NCBI GenBank assembly: GCA_964437465.1
Contig: CAYTGI010000028.1
Span: 1 to 10,037, forward strand
Direction: 5' to 3'
Origin: JAGQLF01 sp964437465
GTDB lineage: Bacteria > Patescibacteriota > Dojkabacteria > J137
Length of the DNA stretch: 10,037 nucleotides
Part shown: in pieces, positions 1-5,876 of the stretch
Numbering within the stretch: position 1 is the stretch's first letter
Layout: each line of letters starts with the position of its first letter
The notes under the pieces: generated by a model
Told to the model about the DNA's origin: nothing
The model's input: the letters and a program-made list of their open reading frames with translations, nothing else
Database searches by the model: none
Made by a program: the position numbers and the translations under genes

Positions 1-2
1 TA

Positions 3-209
3 ATTTACGCTTTCCCAGTCGTAATTTTTTGTCACTATTTATATAAAAAAAGAGTCTTCTTATTTAGTCTAGGAATATTTCTTTTACTAGTATTAACTCA
101 GTCTTTATTCTTAATGTTGAATTACTGGACGGAAGAAATTCCTTGGGTGGGACTCTCAAGATATAAGTATTTTTATGAGCTCCAAGTTGAGTTAGGACTT
201 AAAAAATAG
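3..209 (+). CDS. C-terminal fragment of a membrane protein (5' end outside window)
   Basis: The frame is open from the window edge to a TAG at 207-209, giving 68 residues with no start, so this is the tail of a larger gene. It encodes a hydrophobic stretch, a short basic turn (YKKR), and a long hydrophobic segment of about 25 residues ending near NYW, followed by a polar tail ending in GLKK. This pattern fits the last one or two transmembrane helices of a polytopic inner-membrane protein with a short tail. I cannot assign a family; a glycosyltransferase or transporter C-terminus would look similar. Base composition is AT-rich like the core genes here. The E1 promoter begins 18 bases after the stop, so the two are probably separate transcription units. 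Confidence 0.6.
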   Translation: MYAFPVVIFCHYLYKKRVFLFSLGIFLLLVLTQSLFLMLNYWTEEIPWVGLSRYKYFYELQVELGLKK

Positions 210-226
210 ACTGTCACCACAAAGTG

Positions 227-255
227 TTGACAATATATATTAAAGAGTGTACACT
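227..255 (+). promoter_or_regulatory. Sigma70-type promoter of unit E1
   Basis: A consensus -35 box TTGACA (227-232) is followed by a 17-bp spacer and a -10 box TACACT (250-255). Transcription should begin near 261-264, inside the conserved leader motif. This is the strongest promoter in the window by match to consensus. Unlike the core-gene promoters it lies about 140 bases before its start codon. Confidence 0.75.
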
Positions 256-256
256 A

Positions 257-304
257 TATATAGTGATGATATTGAATCTCACTCACACATTAACAAGCCA
301 GCAT
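257..304 (+). repeat. Conserved leader motif, copy 1 (E1)
   Basis: The 17 bases at 257-273 (TATATAGTGATGATATT) are identical to 1930-1946. They are followed in the same order by TCTCAC, then ACATTAACAA (287-296) and CAGCAT (299-304), all of which recur in copy 2. The motif starts one base after the -10 box, so it would form the 5' end of the transcript. AGTGA (262-266) can pair with TCACT (279-283) to make a small stem-loop. The function is unknown. Confidence 0.7.
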
Positions 305-322
305 GTTTTTAACCTACTGAAT

Positions 323-369
323 TCAATGGCTTCATAAAGTTTCTTATGGAGATTTTATGAAGTCATTGA
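323..369 (+). promoter_or_regulatory. Long hairpin in the E1 leader just before the start codon
   Basis: Bases 323-338 pair with 354-369 over 16 positions with one G-U wobble, closing a 15-base loop. The stem ends 25 bases before the ATG at 394. There is no U-tract, so it does not look like a terminator. It could control ribosome access or RNA stability. A hairpin at the equivalent place exists in E2 with different sequence. Confidence 0.6.
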
Positions 370-393
370 AAACCCACCATAATGGAGAACAAC

Positions 394-675
394 ATGGCAA
401 AATCTGAACGATCTATTGAAAGCATAATCGACAGCACTACAATCCTTTCAACGTTGATAAGGGTATCCGCAGAACGAATGCCTAGGGTGATAGTTTATCC
501 CGATGTAAAACACCGATTTCTAGTCCAAGTTGAAAATCTTGAAGTAGTTCCTCTTGAGAAATTCATCAGATTGATGGGTAAGGGAGACAATCTTCGATTT
601 ACTGATGTGACTAACATCGTGTCAGAATTCAACAAGGCCTACAACATAACCCCTGAACTCAAGTTTCGCCGATAA
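394..675 (+). CDS. Small unknown protein of unit E1 (93 aa)
   Basis: I do not recognise this protein. I chose the ATG at 394 because GGAG (384-387) lies six bases before it, an ideal Shine-Dalgarno. An in-frame ATG at 382 would add four residues but has no ribosome binding site. The 93-residue product starts MAKSERSIES, has no signal peptide or membrane helix, and mixes helix-like and strand-like stretches (RVIVYPDV, FLVQVENLEVV), so it is probably a small soluble alpha/beta protein. GC is about 40%, above the neighbouring core genes at about 30%. It sits alone between its own promoter, structured leader and terminator. A weak resemblance to the 99-aa E2 protein around R-(V/I)-(I/V)-(V/I)-Y is too short to prove homology. 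Foreign origin is inference. Confidence 0.75.
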   Translation: MAKSERSIESIIDSTTILSTLIRVSAERMPRVIVYPDVKHRFLVQVENLEVVPLEKFIRLMGKGDNLRFTDVTNIVSEFNKAYNITPELKFRR

Positions 676-690
676 CATCCAGTGGCCAGG

Positions 691-781
691 CCAGCAGGTT
701 AAAGCATGGAAATTCTCGAGTGGAGAATATAAATAATCCCTCATTTTTCTGTGTTTTAGCGTGCTGGTTTTGGTCTTTTTT
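691..781 (+). terminator. Rho-independent-type terminator of unit E1
   Basis: Bases 691-706 pair with 752-767 at 15 of 16 positions (two wobbles), closing a 45-base loop that itself holds an ATTCTC/GAGAAT hairpin (712-726). GGTC and a run of six T (776-781) follow after a few more weakly paired bases. The stem starts 15 bases after the stop codon. The large branched loop is unusual for an intrinsic terminator and suggests an elaborate 3' RNA structure. Confidence 0.6.
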
Positions 782-787
782 CAAAAT

Positions 788-815
788 TTGCAATTCACTC
801 AATGTTTCCTATAAT
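788..815 (+). promoter_or_regulatory. Leaderless promoter of the 821 gene
   Basis: TTGCAA (788-793), a 16-bp spacer and a perfect TATAAT (810-815) stand only five bases before the ATG at 821. Transcription would start at or next to the ATG, so the mRNA would be leaderless. No Shine-Dalgarno is present. The same -10-N5-ATG arrangement recurs before three other genes here. Confidence 0.7.
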
Positions 816-820
816 TATAT

Positions 821-1252
821 ATGGGCTTTTTTGAAGGATTTAAAAATTTTTTTAATAAGTATCCTCCTCTCTTAACTTCAGGTGAGGAAGAACCACCCTC
901 GATAGAAGCTGAAAAAATAACTCCTGAACAGATGAGAGAGTATATTTTTGATAATCAGGACATTGGAGATACTATTATTCATATTCATCCAACTAAACAA
1001 CATATGAACATAGCTTTTTTTAGAATTGGCGAAACAATACTAAATATTCATGAAGTATTAAGACAGAATTTGGATTCAAATGGTGATGCTATAGGAGAAG
1101 ACGAGATTAGTAAATATTCAAAAGGATTCGAAGGACCAAATCTAGCTTATAGATTAGCAAGCGGTCTTACAGCAAGTACAGGGAATATTAATATTAGATA
1201 TTCCAATGAAAGAATAGACATGACCCAGCTAGATGGTAATAAAGAACAGTAG
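821..1252 (+). CDS. Unknown soluble protein (143 aa)
   Basis: I do not recognise this family. The product starts MGFFEGFKNFFNKYPP, a short amphipathic aromatic-rich N-terminus, then an acidic proline-containing linker (GEEEPPSIEAE). A folded-looking region follows, with strands such as DTIIHIHP and MNIAFFRIGETILNIHEVL, and a polar C-terminus ending NKEQ. There is no signal peptide or membrane helix. Start choice is supported by TATAAT five bases upstream, implying a leaderless message. AT-rich codon use matches the core genes. A second unknown AT-rich gene follows after 46 bases with its own weaker promoter-like sequence, so the two may be co-regulated. Both lie between E1 and E2. Confidence 0.75.
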   Translation: MGFFEGFKNFFNKYPPLLTSGEEEPPSIEAEKITPEQMREYIFDNQDIGDTIIHIHPTKQHMNIAFFRIGETILNIHEVLRQNLDSNGDAIGEDEISKYSKGFEGPNLAYRLASGLTASTGNINIRYSNERIDMTQLDGNKEQ

Positions 1253-1285
1253 AATTTTTTACAATTGATGGTAGAATTTCATACT

Positions 1286-1291
1286 TACATT
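1286..1291 (+). promoter_or_regulatory. Possible -10 box of the 1299 gene
   Basis: TACATT fits the TAnnnT pattern and lies seven bases before the ATG at 1299, consistent with a leaderless or nearly leaderless transcript. A possible -35 (TTGATG, 1265-1270) is 15 bp away, shorter than ideal. There is no Shine-Dalgarno. Confidence 0.4.
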
Positions 1292-1298
1292 TTTTAAA

Positions 1299-1880
1299 AT
1301 GCACGCACAAATCCCAAATGAACCAGCGACTGCATTAAACGCAGTTGACCCTCCCTCTGAAGAAAGAATAGAAAACGAATCTCAAATTTCAAACTTAAAT
1401 AAGGAACAAGCCTTAAATATTACAAGAAGATTATTAGATCTACCTTTAGAGTTTCGTTTTATAGTTCAGCAGGAATTTATTGAAGGCATAGTTGGAACAA
1501 GATATTCAGTAAATATTACATGTAATAATGATTACCACGGAGCAAATCCAGCTGAACCTTATGAGTTTAATATAAGTTTTATGAATGAAGATGGAAAACC
1601 TATAAGATACTCTTTTAAGTATGATGACACTGATGAATTAGTGAGAATAGCTATTGAAAAAGCTCCGATGTTTTACTCAGTATCCGAATTACGAGCCTTT
1701 GGGTTTAAAAATCTGAGCCCAGAGCAAATTCAGTCATTAACAGAACCACAAGTAATTCAAGTTATATTTGACAGAGAAGAAGGAATAGATTTAACTGAAG
1801 AGCATAAAACTCTTTTTGTAAGAATTAATAATTTAGGAATAGTCTTAGATAGAAAGTTAAGAGAGACTGAGGAACAATAA
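1299..1880 (+). CDS. Unknown acidic soluble protein (193 aa)
   Basis: I do not recognise this family. It opens with a polar, probably disordered segment (MHAQIPNEPATALNAVDPPSEE). A helical stretch follows (EQALNITRRLLDLPLEFRFIVQQ), then a strand-rich middle with alternating hydrophobics (YSVNITCNND, YEFNISFMNED, IRYSFKYDD). The C-terminus is helical and acidic, ending ETEEQ. No signal peptide or membrane span is visible. The start codon has no Shine-Dalgarno, as usual for core genes here. It follows the 821 gene by 46 bases in the same orientation, and both proteins share an acidic, glutamate- and glutamine-ended style. The E2 promoter begins 18 bases after its stop. Confidence 0.75.
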   Translation: MHAQIPNEPATALNAVDPPSEERIENESQISNLNKEQALNITRRLLDLPLEFRFIVQQEFIEGIVGTRYSVNITCNNDYHGANPAEPYEFNISFMNEDGKPIRYSFKYDDTDELVRIAIEKAPMFYSVSELRAFGFKNLSPEQIQSLTEPQVIQVIFDREEGIDLTEEHKTLFVRINNLGIVLDRKLRETEEQ

Positions 1881-1897
1881 TCTGACATCAATCCCTG

Positions 1898-1927
1898 TCG
1901 ACAAAACCAATCTTTCTCTGTTATTAT
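1898..1927 (+). promoter_or_regulatory. Promoter of unit E2
   Basis: TCGACA (1898-1903, five of six matches to TTGACA), an 18-bp spacer and TATTAT (1922-1927) lie just before the conserved leader motif. This is the same arrangement as in E1, where the motif begins one base after the -10. The distance from -35 to motif is 32 bases here and 30 in E1. The box assignment is supported mainly by this shared geometry. Confidence 0.5.
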
Positions 1928-1929
1928 AG

Positions 1930-1982
1930 TATATAGTGATGATATTAAACTATCTCACCCCAAGAACATTAACAATCAGCAT
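1930..1982 (+). repeat. Conserved leader motif, copy 2 (E2)
   Basis: Bases 1930-1946 are identical to 257-273 in E1. After a few variable bases TCTCAC recurs, then ACATTAACAA (1966-1975) and CAGCAT (1977-1982) in the same order and nearly the same spacing. GTGA and TCAC can form the same small stem as in copy 1. Bases 1973-1987 are also complementary to the E2 tail. Confidence 0.7.
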
Positions 1983-2003
1983 ATTAGTATATTGGTTTTA
2001 ATT

Positions 2004-2063
2004 CCATAGAACATAGAGAGCATTATTAGTGCTTTGTATGTTCTATGGATTGGCCATAGAACA
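2004..2063 (+). promoter_or_regulatory. Mutually exclusive hairpins in the E2 leader (possible RNA switch)
   Basis: CCATAGAACA occurs at 2004-2013 and again at 2054-2063, and its exact complement TGTTCTATGG lies between them at 2039-2048. The central strand can pair upstream (extended to 12 bp, with AGAGCA/TGCTTT adding inner pairs) or downstream (10 bp around a five-base loop), but not both. The downstream form ends eight bases before the GGGAG Shine-Dalgarno. No U-tract follows, so translational control or RNA processing is more likely than termination. The trigger is unknown. Confidence 0.55.
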
Positions 2064-2085
2064 AAAAACAAGAAAGGGAGATACA

Positions 2086-2385
2086 ATGAAAATTGAGAGT
2101 ATCAGAAGGATTCTTGAAGATTGTCATACGACTAGAAGTAAGGGAAACGCTTTTTCCCCAGACAAAATGAGCGAAGGAGGAATAGCTTTTCTTCTTGAAC
2201 ATTATAGTGAAGAGTTCTTGGAGCTACTTTGGCGCATAATAAGTTTCAGAATTGTAATATATGCCTCAAAGAATTGTGCTTTCATAGTATATATGAAGCA
2301 CTGCAATAGAAGTATAGAATTTAGATCTCTCTATGGGGAAATAACGACTGATACTATTCTAGAAATTTTAGAATGTATCATCTAG
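2086..2385 (+). CDS. Small unknown protein of unit E2 (99 aa)
   Basis: I do not recognise this protein. The ATG at 2086 is chosen because the purine-rich AGAAAGGGAG (2071-2080) lies five bases before it. An in-frame GTG at 2029 would extend the protein by 19 residues but lies within the leader hairpins and has no ribosome binding site. The 99-aa product starts MKIESIRRILEDC and carries three further cysteines. It contains an amphipathic region (FLLEHYSEEFLELLWRII), a strand pair around FRIVIYASKN and FIVYMKH, and a hydrophobic C-terminus (ILEILECII). It looks like a small soluble alpha/beta protein. It is flanked by a leader shared with E1 and a structured tail complementary to that leader. 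Very distant homology to the E1 protein is possible but unproven. Confidence 0.7.
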   Translation: MKIESIRRILEDCHTTRSKGNAFSPDKMSEGGIAFLLEHYSEEFLELLWRIISFRIVIYASKNCAFIVYMKHCNRSIEFRSLYGEITTDTILEILECII

Positions 2386-2393
2386 AAGAAACC

Positions 2394-2488
2394 CTTGTTC
2401 CTTCAGGAGGAATTAAGCCAATTGGCTTAAAATGTCGTGAGACAAAACCTGAAAGAAATAATCTAATATGCTGATTGAACAAGTTAAT
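2394..2488 (+). ncRNA. Structured 3' tail of unit E2
   Basis: Nested pairings are visible: CTTGTTC (2394-2400) with GAACAAG (2477-2483), and TTCAGG (2402-2407) with CCTGAA (2448-2453). Enclosed are the perfect 18-bp palindrome at 2413-2430 and a TGTC-GTGA-GACA hairpin (2433-2444) with a GNRA-type loop. Together they give a branched fold. In addition, 2463-2477 is an exact 15-base complement of the leader at 1973-1987, and 2484-2488 complements 1968-1972. There is no terminal T-run, so I call it a structured tail rather than a terminator. It lies in the 123-bp gap between the E2 gene and the convergent hisS. Confidence 0.5.
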
Positions 2489-2508
2489 CCCTTCAGACGA
2501 TCTGCAAG

Positions 2509-3786
2509 TTAAAGTTCAATTTCTTTCTCCTCTCCTGAACCCATATCCTTAATCTTATAAATTCCTCTACTCTTTTCATCAGTTCCGAAAATTACAACAT
2601 TTCTAATATTTTTTCTATTTGCGTAGTCTAAAGCTTTTCCAAACTTTTGAACTTCTAACCCTAATTCAACATTTTTACCTTTTTGACGTAAAGCTTTCGC
2701 AATTGAATTAATGTCATCTCCAAGACTTTCATCAAGCAAGGGAACAAAATATCTTAGATCTGAAATCTGACTTCTGAAATCTGGCAATAAGTTCCAAGCC
2801 TCTAAAAACAGTTTCATCGTCTCGTCCCCTGGAGCACATCCAACTGCCGGAAAACTTTGTCCTCCGAAAAGACTAGCTAATCCGTTATATCTGCCTCCGC
2901 CAAACATAGCTCTATTATTCTCAGGATTTTTATCGAATACCTCAAAAACCATTCCATCGTAATAGTCGAAGCCTCGAGCTAAAGATGGTGACCAAACAAT
3001 TTCAGCTTCAACTAATGTATTAAGTTTAGAGATAATAGTTTCAACTTTTTCAATACTTTCGCCAGAAATGTAATTATTCTCTTTTAAGAAATTTATTGAA
3101 CCTTCTTTTTGTTCTAATAAACTAAAAAGAGAATCCCATTCATTTGGATTTGCTCCAAGCTCTTCCAATCTATTTCGTAATTCGTCATTCGAAATTTTTC
3201 CATATTTATCAATTATTCTGACTGCTTCAGCAACATTTTCTCCGCTAACTCCTAAATAATTTTTTATTATGTCAGAAAGAACATTCTTATCATTAACTAA
3301 AACCTTATACATTGATCTATCAGCATTATACGCATTCATAATCTCAACTCCCATCTGAATAATTTCAATATCAGCATTTATAGACTCACTTCCAAAAATA
3401 TCAAAATTCAACTGCCAAAATTCTCTATTTCTACCTCTTTGAGGTTTTTCGTTTCGAAGATAGTTCGCAATTGAGAATAGTCTTATTGGTTTAGGGGTAT
3501 CGTTATAGATTTTACTAACCATCCTAGTAACTGAAGGCGTCATCTCAGGTCTGATAGCCAACTCTCGCCCAGCTCTATCTTCCATAGTCATTAATTCTTT
3601 TCCTCCAACGTCTTCCCCTGACTTAGCACGATAAACATCAGCCGATTCAATAATCGGTGTTAAATATTCCTCATATCCAAATTTTTCACAAACCTCTCTC
3701 CAAGTATCGAAAATGTATTTTCTAATTCTAAACTCTTCTGGGAGCCAGTCACTTGTTCCTTTTGGTGGTTGGTTACTTAATTTCAT
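2509..3786 (-). CDS. hisS: Histidyl-tRNA synthetase
   Basis: Class II aminoacyl-tRNA synthetase that charges tRNA-His with histidine in the cytoplasm; 425 aa, the usual length. Motif 1 lies near residues 14-46, and RPEMTP at 79-84. Motif 2 is at about 107-131 (YLRNEKPQRGRNREFWQ). The histidine-specific loop is LARGFDYYDGMVFE (269-282), followed by FGGGRYNGLA (295-304) and a C-terminal anticodon-binding domain from about 346. The motif 3 segment PAVGCAPGDETMKLF (313-327) has Thr323 where most family members have the ATP-binding arginine; from memory some organellar and bacterial HisRS also lack it. Residues 335-343 are encoded by a tandem repeat with 14-bp period inserted between the catalytic and anticodon domains. 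A TATAAT five bases before the ATG implies a leaderless message. Confidence 0.95.
   Translation of the reverse strand: MKLSNQPPKGTSDWLPEEFRIRKYIFDTWREVCEKFGYEEYLTPIIESADVYRAKSGEDVGGKELMTMEDRAGRELAIRPEMTPSVTRMVSKIYNDTPKPIRLFSIANYLRNEKPQRGRNREFWQLNFDIFGSESINADIEIIQMGVEIMNAYNADRSMYKVLVNDKNVLSDIIKNYLGVSGENVAEAVRIIDKYGKISNDELRNRLEELGANPNEWDSLFSLLEQKEGSINFLKENNYISGESIEKVETIISKLNTLVEAEIVWSPSLARGFDYYDGMVFEVFDKNPENNRAMFGGGRYNGLASLFGGQSFPAVGCAPGDETMKLFLEAWNLLPDFRSQISDLRYFVPLLDESLGDDINSIAKALRQKGKNVELGLEVQKFGKALDYANRKNIRNVVIFGTDEKSRGIYKIKDMGSGEEKEIEL
2759..2783 (-). repeat. Tandem repeat inside hisS
   Basis: TCTGAAATCTG occurs at 2759-2769 and 2773-2783, a 14-bp period on the plus strand. Read in frame on the minus strand it yields DFRSQISDLR, with the local sequence character of intergenic repeats rather than of the enzyme. 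It falls at the hinge between the catalytic and anticodon-binding domains, where an insert is tolerable. Confidence 0.55.
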
Positions 3787-3791
3787 GAATA

Positions 3792-3797
3792 ATTATA
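3792..3797 (-). promoter_or_regulatory. Leaderless -10 box of hisS
   Basis: The minus strand reads TATAAT, then five bases, then the hisS ATG. This matches the -10-N5-ATG arrangement of the 821 gene, the TrmB-type gene and the 7623 gene. No clear -35 hexamer is visible. Confidence 0.6.
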
Positions 3798-3831
3798 GCA
3801 ACAATAAAAGCTTTTAGCTTTAAGCGATTAG

Positions 3832-3895
3832 CTCATAACTTTAAAACCTTCAGACTTTTTAACTTTGGAACTTTACAACCTTTCAACTTTAAATC
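3832..3895. repeat. Degenerate 8-bp periodic array between hisS and the serB-like gene, part 1
   Basis: Eight consecutive octamers follow a pattern of roughly TTTNNAAC (for example TTTTTAAC, TTTGGAAC, TTTACAAC, CTTTCAAC). On the minus strand the unit reads approximately GTTNNAAA. The 27-bp stretch at 3866-3892 recurs exactly at 3990-4016. Confidence 0.6.
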
Positions 3896-3968
3896 CTAAT
3901 CTCAAAATACTAAACAAATCTCAAATCTAAGTTTCGAAAAAGCAAACTTTCCAAACTTAATACTTTGG

Positions 3969-4016
3969 AACAATAGAACTCTTCAACCCTGGAACTTTAC
4001 AACCTTTCAACTTTAA
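3969..4016. repeat. Degenerate 8-bp periodic array, part 2
   Basis: Six octamers each begin AAC (AACAATAG, AACTCTTC, AACCCTGG, AACTTTAC, AACCTTTC, AACTTTAA). The last 27 bases (3990-4016) are an exact copy of 3866-3892 and supply the TAA stop of the serB-like gene on the minus strand. About 70 bases of AT-rich sequence without clear structure separate the two parts. Confidence 0.6.
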
Positions 4017-4723
4017 TACTCCCTATCAATCAACTCTCTAAAATCAGATATCACAAAATCAGCCTTTTCTACCAAATCATCCCTAGTAATGTTTTCAGTA
4101 TAAAGATAAAACTTTTCAGCTTTGCCAGCAAGCTTGATCTCATAGTCTGTAAAGCCATCCCCAACAACGATTCTCTCAGAGCCTAAATTAAGCCCTTCTA
4201 CAATTTTTGCCTTACCTCCACTATTTAAAAGAGGGTTATCTTCATCAATTCCTATAACTTCTTGATTATCAAATACAAAAGTATTAGCAAATACATGATC
4301 TTCCTTAATATTAAGAAAATTCGTAACTGGAAGAATCCATTCTTTAAATCCTCCAGAAACAATAAAAATGTTCTCTCTATTTTGATCAAAAAATGATTTT
4401 TCTCTTAAAATTGATTTAGAAATTGATTCAATAATTTTATCGTTCAATTTTTCAAGATGTTTTTGGTGGATGTTGAATAGGTCAAGCCTTTTCAGAAGAG
4501 ATTCTTTAAAATTTATCTCCCCTGTCATACCTAAATTTGTTATTGTTGAAATTTCTTGAACTAGTTCATCTCTATTAGAAACATCCTCAAAAGTAATCTC
4601 AGCAAGCATTTCTAATCCCTCCCCGTTGATTAAAGTGCTATCAAAATCTATAATGAGGTATTTATTTGTACGAATTGATGACAAATTTTGCATATATTTT
4701 TGTAAACCGAAGTATAATCCCAT
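4013..4723 (-). CDS. Phosphoserine phosphatase-like HAD hydrolase
   Basis: HAD-superfamily phosphatase of the SerB type, predicted to hydrolyse phosphoserine to serine in the cytoplasm; 236 aa against about 225 for the family. All four motifs are visible. Motif I is DFDST (26-30), with Asp26 the nucleophile and Asp28 the acid/base. Motif II is Ser123 in IFIVSGGF, motif III is Lys171 in SGGKAK, and motif IV is GDGFTD (188-193) for metal binding. The EGLEMLAE and GMTGEINFKESLLKRL segments and the terminal ISDFREL also match phosphoserine phosphatases. Another small phosphomonoester cannot be excluded, as no serA or serC is nearby. TAATCT six bases upstream supports the ATG at 4723; an internal ATG at 4693 (Met11) also has a plausible -10. 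The stop codon lies inside an 8-bp periodic repeat. Confidence 0.85.
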   Translation of the reverse strand: MGLYFGLQKYMQNLSSIRTNKYLIIDFDSTLINGEGLEMLAEITFEDVSNRDELVQEISTITNLGMTGEINFKESLLKRLDLFNIHQKHLEKLNDKIIESISKSILREKSFFDQNRENIFIVSGGFKEWILPVTNFLNIKEDHVFANTFVFDNQEVIGIDEDNPLLNSGGKAKIVEGLNLGSERIVVGDGFTDYEIKLAGKAEKFYLYTENITRDDLVEKADFVISDFRELIDREY

Positions 4724-4781
4724 AACTTTAGATTATTTTAAACCTAGAGTATTAAACCAAAATATTTTTTAATTTAGTTAG

Positions 4782-5816
4782 ATGGCTAAGTTTATAGTAG
4801 ATACCAGAATTCTAGATAACAACTTTAAAGAAATTTCAGAAGTTCCTAAAGATAAAATTTATGTTGAGAAAACTTCTAGATACCAGGTAATGTTGGGAGG
4901 GAAAAGAGGTCCCGAACAAGTACAAAAAGTAGTTATTCACAATGAGGGAAAAACTTTGGAGTTTGGATGGCCAATGCTTAAAAGGCTTATTGAGAATAAT
5001 ATTACTGCAGAAAGTGCATTTAAAGAGGGAATGAAAAATAATGTTGGAATGGATAGTGGAAAAATTACTTTTAAGAGTATGGTTACAATTAAATATGTTG
5101 GACTAGTAGTTGGAATTATTGCTTTAATAGTTACTGCAATAATGTTCTTTGCTCTACAAGCTGATAAAAATTTTACGGTTGAGGTTATTGAGTTCAACTC
5201 TCTTTCGGAGATTCAAGAGGGAGATTTTGTAAAAACTGATGCAGAATACTGGGATAGCTATGCAATAGAAATAGAAACAACAGACACAATTTACGGAATT
5301 GAGACTGGATCTAGTACAAGTGAGGGGAATACATATATGTTAATGTCACTTCCTTTTACTGAGGATTTTGTTTTTGATTATGAAAATCCACAAGAGATAG
5401 ATACTTTTATTTTTAGATATGCTGCAGGTTCAAGCTATGCTAACCAATTTGAATCTTTAGGCTTTGAAGAATATTTTCTAGAAAATCTTCAAGGTGAAGT
5501 AAAAAGTGTAAGTTCTGTTGAAGATGTAGATTCTGGTCCGACTGCAATTGAGTTTTTTGAAGATTCAATTTCTACATTTAATAGTAAACCGGAATTGTTT
5601 GGTGTAACGTTAAGAAGTCCAGATTTGTTAATTGATGGAAGAGTTTCACAAGCAAATTTTACAAATGATGTTGTTATTCCTACTGCAGTAGTTGGGGTAA
5701 TCGGTGTCGTAGGAATAGCTCTTTTTGTAATATTTAACAATAAGCATAAAGGCGAATTAGACGGCCTAGTAAAGAGAATGAAAGGTGGATCGAGTTCTCC
5801 AGTTGAAAGAAAATAA
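4782..5816 (+). CDS. Unknown membrane protein with two transmembrane segments (344 aa)
   Basis: I do not recognise the family. About 100 residues of soluble N-terminal domain (MAKFIVDTRILDNNFKEIS..., with GGKRGPEQVQKVVIHNEGKTLEFG) precede a first transmembrane helix at about 104-126. A region of about 170 residues, rich in Asp, Glu, Ser and Thr, follows (e.g. ETTDTIYGIETGSSTSEG). A second helix is at about 299-318, then a short basic tail ending GGSSSPVERK. There is no cleavable signal, so the acidic middle domain is probably outside the membrane, with both ends in the cytoplasm by the positive-inside rule. The start has no Shine-Dalgarno; TAATTT six bases upstream suggests a leaderless message. 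It is divergent from the serB-like gene (58 bp apart) and ends in a terminator facing the TrmB-type gene. Confidence 0.75.
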   Translation: MAKFIVDTRILDNNFKEISEVPKDKIYVEKTSRYQVMLGGKRGPEQVQKVVIHNEGKTLEFGWPMLKRLIENNITAESAFKEGMKNNVGMDSGKITFKSMVTIKYVGLVVGIIALIVTAIMFFALQADKNFTVEVIEFNSLSEIQEGDFVKTDAEYWDSYAIEIETTDTIYGIETGSSTSEGNTYMLMSLPFTEDFVFDYENPQEIDTFIFRYAAGSSYANQFESLGFEEYFLENLQGEVKSVSSVEDVDSGPTAIEFFEDSISTFNSKPELFGVTLRSPDLLIDGRVSQANFTNDVVIPTAVVGVIGVVGIALFVIFNNKHKGELDGLVKRMKGGSSSPVERK

Positions 5817-5876
5817 TTAAGTGATTAAGTAATTAAGTAATTAAGTACCTAAGTACATTAGTACTTAGGTATTTTT
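5814..5876 (+). terminator. Terminator built from 8-bp repeats, between convergent genes
   Basis: From the stop codon onward the sequence runs in octamers (TAATTAAG, TGATTAAG, TAATTAAG, TAATTAAG, TACCTAAG, TACATTAG, TACTTAGG). The last ones form a perfect 11-bp stem, 5846-5856 with 5861-5871, around a four-base loop, followed by five T (5872-5876). This is a good intrinsic terminator for the upstream membrane-protein gene. The T-run overlaps the stop of the oppositely oriented regulator gene, and the hairpin could also act for that strand. Confidence 0.75.

Noticed and set aside
263..269. GTGATGA in the shared leader matches the C box of C/D box guide RNAs
   Set aside because: No D box or C'/D' pair is placed to form a kink-turn, and the other genes are bacterial in type, where such guide RNAs are not expected.
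2029..2085. GTG at 2029 as the start of the E2 gene
   Set aside because: It lies inside the leader hairpins with no ribosome site, whereas the ATG at 2086 has a well-spaced GGGAG.
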